DNA of 64,000 bases from Spironucleus salmonicida (lineage: Eukaryota > Fornicata > Diplomonadida > Hexamitidae), in the NCBI GenBank assembly GCA_000497125.2, contig CM035318.1, forward strand, positions 62,001 through 126,000, read 5' to 3'. The notes beneath the pieces are model-generated. The model was not told the origin of the DNA. It searched no databases and saw nothing but the letters and a program-made list of their open reading frames with translations. Below, in pieces: positions 34,464-48,944 of this stretch; positions within the stretch are counted from its first letter, which is position 1, and every line of letters starts with the position of its first letter. Made by a program: the position numbers and the translations under genes.

Positions 34464-34523
34464 TTTTTGAATGGAGAAGAAATGGTAAATTTATTATAAT
34501 AAACAAAATAATATTTTAAATCC

Positions 34524-37500
34524 TCACCAAAATGGACACCATCCTACATAACTCTAGCACAAATTTTCAACGTTAGTTGCTGACTTTATCAGATAATTTA
34601 CTTATTAGTTAACTGATAATATTTGGGTTGTGTCAAACTCTCTTCCCTCTAGCTTGACTTTTATCCTATTTATAAAAACATCAGGCGTTAAATCATCTTC
34701 ACGAACAAGAGGGTCTTCTCTAAATGTTTCAAAAATAGCCATAATAGCCAATTTTTCTTTTCTAAAAACTGACATTGATAATCTAAAACAAGTAAAGAAA
34801 TGGCCATTAATTCCGTTAGCCTCCAATGCGTTGATTAACATTTTTGTTAATCTGAAGGGAACTTTTTCTGGCAATTTTTATCTCATCATAGCTGCTTCAA
34901 AGCAGTCACCAAAATCTATATGTAAAACATGTCCTGAGCTCTTTGTAACCATAATATTTTAAGGGTGTCTATCACCCAGTCCTAAAATATGACCTACTCC
35001 ACTCATAACAGCCAATGTTGAAGCAAATGCGGTTCGTCTTAGTAACCAATCTTCTGCAGATGACGAGTCATCCCAAATAGCTTGTCTCAGATCTTATGAT
35101 GAAGCAACTTCCATAACATTTTTATAACATTCTATTTTTTATAAAAGTGAACAGTTTGAATAAGGGGCCGCTCTTTATTTAAAATTAATGTCTTCTGTCA
35201 TTTCCTATACATTATGTAGTTAACGCTATTACTTAATCATATCATGTAAGGTTTCTGTTTTGGGAACCCAAAATAACATTCCACTTGTTCTTCCTAACGG
35301 CGTCACTGGATATCTTAATATCTTAAGTTATCTTATCGAACATTAATGATCATCATTCATAAGAGCATTGTTTAGTTTAAATAATTACATAACTCTTTCA
35401 TCTAAACGTAAGTCTTCTCTGCCCTTTAATAAATATGCATATATTTCGCCATCAGATCCAACTAAAGCCATCTTGCGAGGCCTTTATTTGCTTCGCATTA
35501 CATTCATGCGTGGTAACATTCTAAGCACGGTTAATTATTCACTATCTTACCCTGGTAAAGGAATAATTGAATTTCTTAACTAAAATAAATATGGTGATGC
35601 AAATTCCAACTCAATTGATGTCAGATTAAGAGATAGATTAAGTTGATGAACAAGCTCTATTAGCTACTATTTTGCTGACTCCACCAATTAAATTTATGAT
35701 GTTTTAATTCCTTGCTTTAATTTTGTAAATGAATCTAAAAATATACTTAAAAACTAGTCTTGGAATAATTTTTCACTTTATGAACTCTTATTTTACGTTA
35801 TTTCTGAATGAATTTGTGATATTGAATTATAAAACTACATTTATTTTTTATTGCTATTATATGCTAATACAGCCGCATTTATAGAATCATACGCCATTTC
35901 TGGCCAAAGAATTGCAACTTTGTTGAGCTCTTTCTAAAATTCTATCATCTAAGTAACAATCAATGGATGTTGTCTTCTAACTTCTTCTAATATAGAATAT
36001 GCAATAGATTAGTAATTGACATCTATTCGCTTTGTCGCTACTTAAAGTGGGAATGCCATAAATTACGGCTATGCAAGAGCTAAATCTTTAAGAATAGAAT
36101 ATATTGTATTATTCTTTTTAGAAAGCAATTATGGAACAGCATGAATAAAAGTCTTAATGTCTATAGACTGCATCTCTTCTAAAAATATTTAACATAATGC
36201 CTCTTAATTTTGAGACCAAATCTAAATAATTTTAAGTATAGATGCTATAATGAACTAATTAGCCCTTATACAAACGAAAAATGCACGGAAAGCTGTTTTA
36301 ATTAAATAATCTTTTTCCTCTTAATATAATTCTATATAAGAAAATGCTAAATTGCCTAATTCTGTTTAAATTTAAATATTATTTGCATTTAACACAGCTG
36401 CCTTTTCTAAAAGTCGAAGAGACTCTAATCTAATAACAGTAGTAACACTATCTTCAGGACTTTATGGAGCTTGTTGACTAATACCATTATCATCAACATT
36501 AGATTGATTATTTTAAATAGATTATTATAATATAACTTTCAATTCTGTTAAAATATCAACATTTATTGAATTCATTGATGCTTACTCCTTTATAATCCAT
36601 CTGGATTTTTCAATGCAAACATCAGACTTAAGTATTTTATCATTATCTACCTATTCTAGTAAATCGTTTAACTAATCTTAAATAATACTAATGTCCATAT
36701 TATTATCCCATTTATACTTTAATAAGTTAAATTAAATTTTATTATTAAATGTAACCGACGACGATTTTTACAATAATTGGTATTATTTTAATGCGAGATG
36801 CAGTTTTTTCTCTTTTAAACAAAGATCAGCAAACGTTAAATATATGACTTCGTCCTTTTACGGCAATAATATTAATTATCTAATTTTAATCGTATTTTAT
36901 GTTTACGATGAGTTTTCAATTCGAATATCCCAAATCTATTTAAGTTTAAGCAATTGTAAATGAGATGATTTATCATTATGGGATTTGAAGTATAAAACCT
37001 CCTCTAATAAACAAATATCTTACAATTATAATAGAATCGGATATGCTCTCTAATAACTTTCAGATAATGCAGATTATACTAAACTTAAAAGCTACTTAAA
37101 TTAAATATTAATTATTGACTAAGCCTCTGTAAATTCTTCATTCTTTAGGAATTGTAATATTTATAATATATTACGCTGGTCTTCCCCAACTAATAATAAC
37201 CAGTCGTTAAGTTATTATATGTTTTATAATTCATAAGCTGCTTATGCACAAATTAATGCAACTTATTATTAAAATTATGTTAAAAATTATATTTACAGTT
37301 GCTAGTCAATAGGGAAATCAATCTATTTATATTTATTAGCTTCTTCTAACACTAGCTCATAAAACCCTGAATTGTAATAACATTATATTTTTTAAATTTA
37401 AAGCAACTAATATTATCGTATTTATTCTTTTAACTTAGAAAAATCTCTTCTTTAGATTAATGTATAAAGAGTTGTGATTTATTAATCATACTTTAAGATT

Positions 37501-40500
37501 GCTAATTCATACTCTTTTTTATACTCATATAATTTAGGTTTCAAATCAATACCCAAAGCAAACATATTAAAATATGTTTAAATTAATTCTAAAGTAAAAT
37601 TATATACATCAAACTATAAATGTTATTAAATTTAGCCTAGTTATTCTTTATATTAAAATAGTAGTTGTTAAAATATACTAACTACATTAACATCCTCAAT
37701 TTAACTAAATATTCCTGCTGAAACAAATATATCTTCAATTGCAGCGTTCTAGATGTTTATATCAGATAAATTTTAAAGATATTGATCTAACTTTTCCTTG
37801 AAATTTAATTCAAAATTTTCTTGATTAAAATATGGCTAAAAAGACGCATCTTTTACAAATTTTATTTATTCATCAAAAATAAATCGAATAGCCAATAAAC
37901 CTCTTAATATAAGATCTTACTACTATACTATTACCAATCCATTAATTGAATCTAAATAACCTAGTTACTAATTTATTTACATGAGAATATCTGTGTTTAA
38001 TTATTTGGTTAATGATTCTTATTCCCTATATCTCAAAGATCTAGCATACGCACAGCATCTGTCTGATACTTTAGATAGTGAAATATTATGATCCAATAAA
38101 TATGAAATTTAAATCTATTGGTGTTCTAAAAACTCCATTAAATCTAAAAATAATAACTATATATCCTACGGAATAGTAGAGGATTGGAAAACTGATTTTA
38201 ATGTTTAACTTGCTGTACTCCTTAGTTCATTCACCATATTATTGTCAGTAATAAAGCTGAAAAATGAATAATTTAATAAGGATTTCGCAAACTAAACTGA
38301 ATTTGTGGCTAACTCATAACAATCTCTAATAATTGGTACTGGACTATGTGATATCAATGCTAGGTTGAAATTTTGAATCCATTATCTCCATTGCATTTCG
38401 TCTAAAATATCTTCGCAAACCCAAACTTTTTTAGGTATGTTATTAACAACTTCTACTTATTCTATTTATAATTATAACTAGTCATAACCAGAGGTAGATG
38501 GAGGTATTGGTGTAACAATATTTGATGTTTATGATGATAAAAATTACTCAACTATTTATTCTGTTTGGTAATCTTTATTAACCACAATATTTACATTAGA
38601 ATGTAATACATTTGCTACATAATTATCAGTTATCATTGTTTTACTATAATATTCAGTAATAAACTAAACAGCCAAATATTGATCAATTAATATATTATTA
38701 AGGTATAATGATAAAATTGCATTAAATACATAACTATAATATTAACATTCCATCATAACATCATTAATAATAGGAATAAAAATTTTAAACTTTTTACCAG
38801 TTGAACATGCAAATATTTATAAAGTCTCAAATGCTTTCATCCCTACAGGGTTATTTGAAAATGAATTCTATTAATTTGGAAAACTTTATTAAAACTAGTA
38901 ATACGATGATTTCATTAATAAAATTAATGACTAAACAGTTAAACTTGAAACATTATTAATTTTGATATAAGCAAATATACGTCCAATTACATCCAATGTA
39001 GCAATTTAAAAATCTTACGATTTGTGATTAGTTAATACAAATAACTATGGTATAATTAATTTTAACTATGATTTTAAATGAGGCAATAATACTATAATTA
39101 AATTATAACTAGAAATAACTAAATCTATATCTATAATTTCTTACGTATATAGATATAATAATTTTTCAATAAGTGCGGTATTATTTTCAATAAAATCATC
39201 TTAAGGAAGCCTTTTAGATAACTCCTCCATTAAGATGAATGCCTTACTTAGTAACTAATCTTATAACATAATACTATAAGTAAAACTAAATAATTGTCTA
39301 GCAAATATTTTTATACCATTCTCAAGAAAATGTACAATTATTATCAACTCCTATAATAAGGAATCCTAAAACTCAGTGTTATCTGAATTTTAAACTAAAT
39401 TTATAATTTAGGTCAATGCTTCTTGTATAAGATTCGTTGAAATATCTGGTTTTTTAAGTATTTTTCTAATTAAAATAACTGCCTATAACTAGTTTTTATA
39501 ATTAGACTCTTCTTTAATAATTCCAATTAATAGCTAAAATATATGAGTCAGTAAATCATTATCTTTAATTTAAGTTTAACCAACAATATTAAGTTTAACA
39601 ATCTCATTTTTATCAATAACAGTATCAGTTATGATATCAAAAACTGCTGCACCATGGGATATAATTTCAGATACTTTCTCTGTTTTCTTTACAATAAAAC
39701 TAAGTTCTTCTGGTATCTTATATATGAATTATTTATTAATAACTCCCAATATTACTAGAGTTTTTGCAGCGGACTCTTTTAATTCTTCGTCGGTTAAAAT
39801 TAACTAAACTAATTTTTTGAATAAATTGTCATTAATAGTATACGGAACTACAGATACTCCAGTATTATAAACTATATTCTATAAGCACAACAAACTAAGC
39901 TGTACAATACTTTTATTTTTAGAACAAATTTATAGATAAATAATATTGACTGCCTTTGGTAAATGAATATATATTTCATTACAAATAAACATCTGCTATA
40001 AAATTTATAGTGCTAAAATTATTTCCTGGTCTCTATCTAAGATGAATACATTAAAAATAGAATCAATTGCAGATGCAAAATATGGTATTAATTAAACATA
40101 GCATGAATTTACTAATGTAAGCATTAATGATAATGCTTGTTTACGCTATTCTAAATCTAACTATTTCTGATTTAATTCAAATACTTAACTCAAAAAAATT
40201 TCTCTAATTTTTGGTAAAACAAAAGTAGGATTTAAGGAAGATATCCTTCCTATTACTTCAAATATATTATGACGAACACTAAACTCTTAATCAGAAACAG
40301 AAACAAATAAAATCTCAATATTTTCTTATAAAGCTAAATAATCATCAAATTTAGAGTTATTAAGCAATTACTTGCTAAGTTCATATCTAACTTATTTTTA
40401 TACATCTGAAACTATTGTTATTATTACTTATGTTAAAGCCATATTGACCACCTAATTATTTGAATTTTAGATATGTTTAAGGATAACTGAGCCAGCTGCG

Positions 40501-41741
40501 CATCTAACTTTTGAACTGCTATGTGTTAAATATCGAGTAATATAATCAGTACAAAAATCTGTTAAATTAAGCCAATCAAAATCAAACTATATTAATGATT
40601 GCAAGCATAGAATAGAATTCTATGTATATTTTCCTGTAAAATCATAGTTAATATCAAATAAAGCAATCCCAGTGAGCTCAACAGCAATTGTCTATAATAA
40701 TTAATAATTAAGTTCCTATAAATTTAGATACTAAATTGCATTTATAGAATATTCTGATAACTACTGTTAAAATATCTTTTACGAAATAATTTGTCTATTT
40801 GCATGAACTAACGTACTACACTCTTTTGCTAGGATTTTTATACATATTAATGCATCTTCAGAAAAATTTTATTGAGAAATTTCATTCCATATCTATTTAA
40901 AATAAGTAGATATATGTTATTACCCAACATTCTAAATAATATTAGCTATTTCTACTAAAGAATGATTTGTTAATAAATAACTCATTATTTTAGGTAAAGA
41001 TAATATAAAAACATCCCTACAATGGGTAGACATTAATGAAAAAACTATTGGATATTTAGGTTTATCTAAAATAAGTTGCAATATTTTAGGATAGTATAAA
41101 ATAAATTAACTACTAGGCTCCTATATATCTCCTTATTCTAATAACTACTTTAATATATCAACTGAATGTCCTTTTGGCAATACGTTAATCAAATACTCAT
41201 AACCAATATCAATCTTGAGTAAAGCTACAAATGCTTAAATTTCCTCTGATTCATATACATGTTTAATATACCCTTACGCCTTTTCGATATTTGTAACTGC
41301 AATATTAGACAGCATAATACATATTTAAGGTTTAAACTATTTCTATGATATTTTACTATCAACTTCATACCATGTAGTTTATAATATATTTGAGCTATCT
41401 TCATTTTTTTATAATAATAATACAAGCTTTGATGCTTATTGACATGTTGATTTATTAAAACAAAGTGAAATAATTTACTTTTCTAAAAAATGTATTGGTA
41501 AATAAATAGGCGCATTGTTAATAATATTTTCCAGTATATTTAAAGCAGCTAAATTTTACCATAAATATTAGTTATCAATAAGTTAAATTATAAATATCTA
41601 AAATTATTCTAATAATGCATTTCTTTTATCTTAAAATAAATCCATTTACTACTTTTTCATAAGTATAACTAATTTTCTGACAGCTTTTATTCGTTAATTT
41701 TCATGTTTAAAATCATTTATATATTCAGCAAACTTAATCAT
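34524..41741 (-). CDS. TOR: TOR (target of rapamycin) kinase, 2405 aa
   Basis: One uninterrupted 7.2 kb frame. The N-terminal two thirds are HEAT-like helical repeats, followed by FAT; the FRB region reads [20 protein letters not shown] (near residue 1940); the PI3K-like kinase domain carries GLGDRHPQNIM (near 2256) and HIDFGDCFE; the FATC tail ends YVGWCPFW, the TOR signature. Length is close to TOR in other eukaryotes (about 2400-2550). It integrates nutrient signals in TORC1 and TORC2. In FRB the residues equivalent to human Ser2035 and Trp2027 are Val and Ala, so rapamycin sensitivity is doubtful. Rictor lies about 1 kb upstream. Confidence 0.95.
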
Positions 41742-41840
41742 TTAATATCCAAATTACTATAATATATAATAATTATATAGTATTTTTAAAAAATTAGTAA
41801 ATATTAATATTATTTTATATATTTAGAATGTAAATTCGTA

Positions 41841-42803
41841 ATGAAATCAATATTTTTTTTCTCATTTTTCTTTGTCTTTTTTGTTATTTTCTTCTCATTA
41901 TCAATGTTATCATTATGTCTATCCAGTGATGTCAGTAGTTCTAAACGTAAATTTTATGACTCATATATTAGAAATATAAAACTACTACATTCAATCATCC
42001 TATCATTTAATTCTAAATCTATTGTTCCCTATGTTATTTTCTTATATGGAATTGTTATTTCATCAATATTCGTCCACAAAGAATTATTGACATAAACTAA
42101 ATAAATTAAGATTAGTCTGTTTAAAATTATCTCTTTAGTCCCTCCTAATTTAACATCTATTCAGAAAATATTCATAATCATTTTTTACATTATTTAACCA
42201 TTATCATATACTATTCTTCTCTTCCGTACTTTTAAGACAAATAAAGTCTTCAAATCTGATCTTATATATTATAAATTGGAAAATCGCTAAAGATACTGCA
42301 AATTATGTGATAAAAATGTTGCTAAGTTTGATCATCATTGCGCATGGGTCGGTTCGTGTGTTGGTGCCGGTAACCATTTTTGGTTCACTATATTTTTGAC
42401 ATCTACAGCTTTAGTTAATATAGGAATTGGAATTTGGAACTATTTTATATTTTAATAGCTTAAACTTTAGTTATAATTTACATAAATATGGCATTACTAT
42501 GCTTCTTTTCTAATTTAAACATGGATGTGTACATTTATAGGTCTAGCAATATCACCGTTTGCAATAATGCATATACGTAATCTCATATTAAATCAGACAA
42601 CTTTTGAGCGTTTAAAAAAAGAGTTGATAATAAGACAGCTTTAAGATTGTAAAATTTTTATTTCGAATTAGTTTGAAGTAGTAGAAGTCAATAATGATAC
42701 ATTCAATTTAGAAGAGAGTCTGAACATAATGAGGCATCGAAATATATGGAATTAAGGTATTTTAGGTAATATAAAAGAAAGTATATCTACTGCATTCAAA
42801 TGA
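41841..42803 (+). CDS. DHHC palmitoyltransferase, 320 aa
   Basis: Zinc-binding cysteine-rich domain with active DHHC: RYCKLCDKNVAKFDHHCAW at residues 151-169, then VGAGNHFWFTIFL. Four membrane spans: near residues 4-27, 61-80, about 105-127 and after the CRD (FTIFLTSTALVNIGIGIW, then LIQTWMCTFIGLAISPFAIM). It attaches palmitate to protein cysteines at Golgi, ER or plasma membrane. It sits between TOR and Rictor, 99 bp from the TOR start and 15 bp from the Rictor stop, with no evident functional link. Confidence 0.9.
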
Positions 42804-42818
42804 TAATTGTTAAATCAC

Positions 42819-45800
42819 TCATTTCCAAGAATTTTCTACTTCCACTAAATAATCAATTATTTATGGGGAAATATTACCAAAAATATCATTTACTTCTTTA
42901 ATAATAGAAAATTTACAATCTTAATCTTATAAAATTTAATAAAAATATATCTCTGCTCTAAAGTCTTTCTGATATTGATATCTAAGCTGCTAAATACCGG
43001 CCTCTGCATCTATTATATTATCAACTAATATTAATTTCAAACATTATTTTAACTAATCATCTATTTAAGGTTAAATAGATTATTATAACTAAAATTATAA
43101 TCTAAATTTTTCTATTTCTTCTGAGAATTTGTTTCTTTTATCTATTCTTTAATTTTATAGTAGTAATTCAGTAAAATTAGGAACCAAACTAATTCCTAAT
43201 AAGTTTGTTTCAATTTAATTTTAAAATACTGTGCCACTCTCTTCTTTGAATTTATAATACACAGGTATAGGCTGTGAGTAATATTAATTATTTGAAGCAA
43301 CAAAATTAATATTACTTTATATATTTATTTCCTAATTATTTAATTTGAACAGATTAGTCTACACACGTTTGATTCCATTATATACAGTATTAATAGTTTC
43401 TGATGGCAAATTAACACATGAAAATACTTCATCACGTAACTTAATTAAATTAAATGTAAAATTTTTTTCATGCATTAAATTTTATGCATACTTATTAGTT
43501 ATTAGTACTTGTAAAGCTTATTAAGCAGTAAATCTTGTTTTTTCAAATTTACAGTAAACTGATAATTATAGGATTTTTGAAAATATTTAGTCAAAATCAT
43601 TAAACAGTAATCTTCCTTCTTCTATTCCACAAATTAAAGCAAAAGCCCATAAATTACCTCTAAAAGAATATCTTTCATAATCTTCTGAGTATAATTTTTG
43701 CTAAATTTCAGCTACAAGTCCACTTTATAAAATCAAATTCCGCCCAAATTCATGAAGGCTTAAACTAACTAAAACTGATCCTCTAGCATATGACTAACAT
43801 GAAGAAAATGATTAGTTTTGAATTTAAACTGTCCTGTTCTACCAAAAATCTTTTCTGACGATTTCTGGAATGTCATCTAATGATTCTGGAAGCTATAAAA
43901 CAACCCTACCACAAGAATTATTATGTGGTAAACATAGAAAATCATAAGCAAATTGATCTTATGTAGTGTAATATATATCAGAAGAATAATCTGAGTTTCT
44001 AATAATTTTATCGTAATTCGAATCTTTAATTGACGAAGATAATTACCGTGTAAGAGATAAAAACTATTTATATTCTAAATTATGTACCCATCGATAAATC
44101 CATTACTAATTAAGACTAGATAATATTGTATTTACTCCTAAAAATTTGCATCCTTTTTCTGATTACATTATTTTAACTCTTAAATACTATCCTAAATTTT
44201 TCCAATTATCTAAATTAATCTGATTATCAACAAATATATCTACGTCTTCAATTGAAACTAATTCTTCAATAATACATAAACATGCCACAGCTATCTCGGG
44301 CTATATATCATTAATCATTGGTACTAAGCAATATAATGCCCATTTCTCGTCTTCTTTTGATATTAGCATAGATTAATGTTAGATATTAGAGCAGTTAAAA
44401 CACAGGCAACTACAAATTGGTTTTGACAAATTAAGAAAATACTATCTTTTTCTAAATTATTAAGCTAAGCGATTGACACTTTAATATCTAATTCTAACAT
44501 CATGTGACTGTAAGAATCCTTAAATTGCTACCTTTACTTTATCATTTTCTGAATATTTTCTTAAACAATTTTTGCCACAAATGCAGGTTGTTGACTTTTA
44601 TTCCTTAGCACTTTAACAAGAAGGTGAAAGACTTATTATCAAAAATGAAATTAATGATGGATGTATTTGCTTAATTTGAAGTTCATATAATATATCAATT
44701 ATTTAAAAATCATCCATAACTTAACAACATTCATATGATAACGAAAGCACTCCTAAAATTGATGATATTATTGCAATATGTTACCTATTATATTATTATT
44801 CATTCAAAGTAAATGTTAAATGTTCCACTATGAGATGAAATATCTTACTACTTTTAATCATGATAATACCACTTTAATACTGTATTAACTTACTCAAAAA
44901 ATTTAAACAAATTTAGCCAATTCTTGCAGTTTAATTACAAATAGGCAAGGAAAGTAATGAAGTATATTTAATTGAATTTTTAAGAAGATCATTAAAAGCT
45001 TAATAATCATAGTTCTCTTTTAAATCTGGTAAGGGTGGTAAAAAGGCAAATAGATAATTTTTATTCGATTTTATATTATCAATTTAAAGTTCTATAGTAC
45101 CATCTATAAATTAAATTAAAAACTCTAATAACTTAGTATTACTTTAAATGAAAACAGAAGACATGTGATGATTGATAATAATATTAATTTGCTCCCAATT
45201 CCATTTAATAGGTTCATCTTAATAATCCCAAATATTAAGTTCAGTCAACTAAGGATCTGTTGAAAACAGCAGATTATTCTATAATTCAGACTTTTATGTG
45301 ATAAATCTTGAATATTTTTCCTCCTCTATTAGATAATCATGACACGTAGACTCATTAACCTCCGCAACTAATGTTTTTGTCTTAGAAATTAGTAAACTAT
45401 TTTACGAATATTAATTTGAATAAGAATTAACTGGAATGAATATTTTATGTCGATAATAATCATATACAATAGGAACGTGAGTTTTACAAATATTTAAAAA
45501 CTCTGATAAAATATAAAGAAACGCTGAGATAACTTAAATACTTGATCTTTTGCATATTTAATAAATAACAGCCTCAAAAAATCCTATTTCAAGTAGCCTA
45601 TATATCAAATTTGTCATATAAGAAATTGATAAATTTTATCCATATTTGTTTCCTATAAATGAAGTAGGAATAAGCTTCTAATATTAAATCCTTTCTAACC
45701 CATCTAAGTACATATAAATATATGTAAGAGTTTGCGTCTAGCTACTATTAAATTACTAATCTAATAATCCCGAAATAAGTGGATAAAATATACTGTTTCC

Positions 45801-47294
45801 ATAATTATCCAATCTAATATGATCTACTTCTATTAAGTTTCCACAATTTAATAGTGAATAAATATTCTTTCTAGAATTATTTTCTAACAATAAAGCATCC
45901 GAAATAAAGTTTATGCATGCTATTAATTATGTGGACTTGTTTAATGAAGACAACATAATACAAAAATTTTAACCTAATTCTACACGTTAAGTAAAAAATT
46001 AAAGACCTTCAGGTAATTTAATCAAAAAAGATAAAAATGCTTGACTAAACTAAAGAATAGGTGTATTATCTAATGTCAAAGATATATCTATCTTCTGCTC
46101 TTTTTTTAATTCTTAACTAGATACTAACTAAGGAGATAATCCTAAAAACTAATTAATTTTATTTTCTATACTCTAAACTTCTTACTAACACTATTTTTCA
46201 ATCTGAAATAATACTGTTAACTCTTTTTCTTTTTGTGACTATCTTTTTTCTAAATTGCTAATCTGAACATTAAGGTCATTAACTTTTGTTTCTGATGTTC
46301 TTAACTATTATTAATGTTTTTCATAATTCTCTATCTAAATGAGCTACTAAGGTGACTTTTTTGCCTGATTGTGTTCTTGTTTGTTCATTGTTTTTTATAG
46401 TTCAATAAATTTTTCTTTAAGTATTTATAATACTTCTCTCTAACTTACTAAATTCGGTTACTATTTAATAATATCTTATTATAACTCTTTAATTTCATCT
46501 TTCTTATTAGTAATATTAATTTTAGCAATCTTCACACGTTTTTATTATGTAACTAATTCAAATTTTAATCCCTCTAAACTAATATTAGCTATAGTAATAT
46601 TTTTATTTTCTGTTTTTAAAGAATTATCTTATTTAATTAATTATGCTAAATTCTATACAACTTTTCCTAAAGATACATAATCTACATATAATGGAGATTA
46701 AATAAGCCATGATATAGCATGTATAATATACACTATATCTGTAAAATTGTCTGATTATAATGCAATACTAATAAATATTTAAACAAAAATTGGATTTACT
46801 TTATTATTTACAAATACTGCTACTAAATTACACTTAAATTAAGAAAAATGATAAAAAATAGCTTTTAATAATAAGCTCGAAATGTCTCCTGTAGATAATT
46901 ATTCTAGGCAACTAATATAGATAGATTAATTCTATTTATATTTAATTATATGTCTAGATAGTAGATACTGGCCTCCATTCATCTTTAACTACGTCAAAAA
47001 CATAGAATCTTTGAAAGAAAATTTTTGTATTAAATTTGCAATTAATATTGAAGTAGATTAATAATCTATTGATAACAACTATCTAACTAACTACGAAATA
47101 GCTATTGGGTTTGGATGTGTATTCATGAAAGTTTTATAGCTCTTTGGTTATTTTGAACTTATAACACTAATAAAATCAGTAAATTCGCCAATCTTAATAT
47201 TAAGTTTCTATAACACTGATAATTAAGGATCATCATTCTGTATTTAATCTAAAATGTTCCACAGATCATTTATAAATATACCGATTTAATCCAT
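42819..47294 (-). CDS. RICTOR: Rictor/AVO3-like TORC2 subunit, 1491 aa
   Basis: A 4.5 kb frame. Ordered similarities to Rictor are seen: the EPIKWNWEQINIIINHH segment matching the conserved W-x-W-[DE] helix, LLEFLIQFIDGTIEL, QICLNFLSKLIQYQSGIIMI, KWALYCLVPMINDIQPEIAV, GCKFLGVNTILSSLNQQWIY, GSVLVSLSLHEFGRNLIL and the domain-V-like RYSFRGNLWAFALICGIEEG. Between residues about 250 and 400 there is a long coiled coil not typical of Rictor. Rictor is the defining scaffold of TORC2, which phosphorylates AGC kinases. Its proximity to TOR supports the call. It lacks the long disordered insert of the animal protein. Confidence 0.75.
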
Positions 47295-47365
47295 TAATAA
47301 ATATGATAAATATAAAATTTAATATATAAAATAATAACATATAAAAATTCAGCAAAAATTAAAAA

Positions 47366-48001
47366 ATGAGCTCTTCAGATTTAGATTTCTTAGAATCTTC
47401 GAAAAGTTCCCTTAATTTTCTGAATTCTGTAACTTCATAGAACAGCTTATAGCCTATTCAATCAATGAATTTTCTAGATATATCATCAGTATAGGAACCT
47501 ATAAATAAAGAAGATTCTAGTTTAGTATAGCAAATTAAAAGATAAAAATAACTTATATTACGCTAAAAATAAGAAATTAATAGACTAAAAAATATCAACC
47601 TTATTAATGATGAACGAATTTAAGAATATTAAGATTAAACTTTAAGTTAATTTAATGAAAATTAAAAAATAATCTAATTAGCATAGTAATTGAAGTAAAA
47701 TAATGATATAAGTGATTCGCAAAAGAGAATAGAATAGTAAGTAATTTTTGATTTATTAGAATTTATTAAAGTTTAATCATAAAATAATTAAGATCTTATT
47801 TAAGGAATTTACTCTACGACTTTAAATGCCTAAAGTTATATCCTAGCTATGAAAAAATAATTTGATTAATATGAAATAAAATATAAAGAAATGAAAAAAC
47901 GAATTAACAAATTACAAAATGATAAATTAGATGCTTAAAAATGTCTCCTTATTCAATCTACTTAATTCTAGCAGAAACTTAGTTAACTAAGATTACAGTG
48001 A
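47366..48001 (+). CDS. Coiled-coil protein, 211 aa
   Basis: Ser/Asn-rich N-terminal 55 residues (MSSSDLDFLESSKSSLNFLN) followed by about 150 residues of Gln/Lys/Glu/Leu coiled coil. Divergent from Rictor with 71 bp between starts. Family not recognised; possibly cytoskeletal. Confidence 0.6.
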
Positions 48002-48450
48002 CATTTAAAAAAATACTAAAATAATATTATTTTTATTATGAAAGAGAGTATAAAGTCAATTTATCACTAAATTTTAATTCACTTAGAAAACTAGTTATTG
48101 CTTTAATTTTTAATAAAATATTTCATAGACTGATTTTATTTTTTAAGACCAACAGTATTATCAATATATTTATACTTTTTTCTATCATATTAATAATCAC
48201 TTGTAAAAACTATACAATTTATCATTAAATAGAATTTAACACATAATATACGTAATTATATTTAGAGTAAATTATATATACTTATTAACATAAATTTTAA
48301 TAAATATTCAAAAAGTATACAATAGAATATATTAATATCATTATAAAACATTCATTTAGTAACCAAGTAACTATACAAAAGTTAGTAATTATAATCATAC
48401 CTATATATATTATTATTCATGTAAAATTATACAAATGCATTTCCTTCATA
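48002..48450. other. Intergenic, extremely AT-rich
   Basis: No coding frame, RNA gene or repeat recognised. It is the left part of a gene-poor island of about 2.6 kb (48002-50643) that surrounds the Sec61-alpha fragment, in a window that is otherwise almost wholly coding. Confidence 0.5.
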
Positions 48451-48567
48451 ATGATTCACTGTGATACTTACGTTGACCCTTATACTGGATTTGTTACATG
48501 TCAATTACCTACCAATTATCTATGTTGTAGTGATGAATAATCAGGTATTGAAGAAGAATAATAATGA
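48451..48567 (+). CDS. Micro-ORF, 38 aa, Cys-containing
   Basis: MIHCDTYVDPYTGFVTCQLP... ends at TGA after 38 codons. It contains four Cys and an acidic Gln/Glu tail, a composition unlike the surrounding AT-rich DNA, which favours coding. Its stop overlaps the start of the next frame in an ATGA arrangement. It may be a lone peptide or an exon. Confidence 0.3.
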
Positions 48568-48944
48568 GTATATTTTTATATATTAATTAGCATTATCATC
48601 TATAAGAATACGAAGAAAAAGATACATTGTTATCAAATTATATTTTTACTTAGTGTCAGGTAAATTGTGAGCTACATTTTTATTTTCAGAATAGTAATTG
48701 TGTCATAAATAATTTATTCCTTACCTATTAAAAAATATTATTAGCGATTAAAATCTAACAATCTGCTTTTAGTATACTTTTATTAAATCGCAATATATTA
48801 TGCTCTTAAATAATAAATAGACCACTTTAAACGCATACACTTAAATTATAAAAATAATTATTCAAATATAATGTATTTAGATAAGTTTATGAATAGCTAA
48901 TATCACTAATAAGAAAAGTTATAATAATTTAGTTATTTATATGA
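48564..48944 (+). CDS. Hypothetical protein, 126 aa
   Basis: Frame from ATG (overlapping the previous stop) to TGA. The product MSIFLYINQHYHLQEYEEKD... has five Cys, ordered-looking hydrophobic helices (SAFSILLLNRNILCSQIINR) and no clear membrane span. No family recognised. Support is the length of the frame and its composition; it may be spliced with the micro-ORF, although no clean GT..AG pair joins them. Confidence 0.4.

Noticed and set aside
34630-34962. 110-codon plus-strand ORF
   Set aside because: Antisense of the TOR kinase domain; the minus strand encodes DRHPQN, DFG and FATC motifs.
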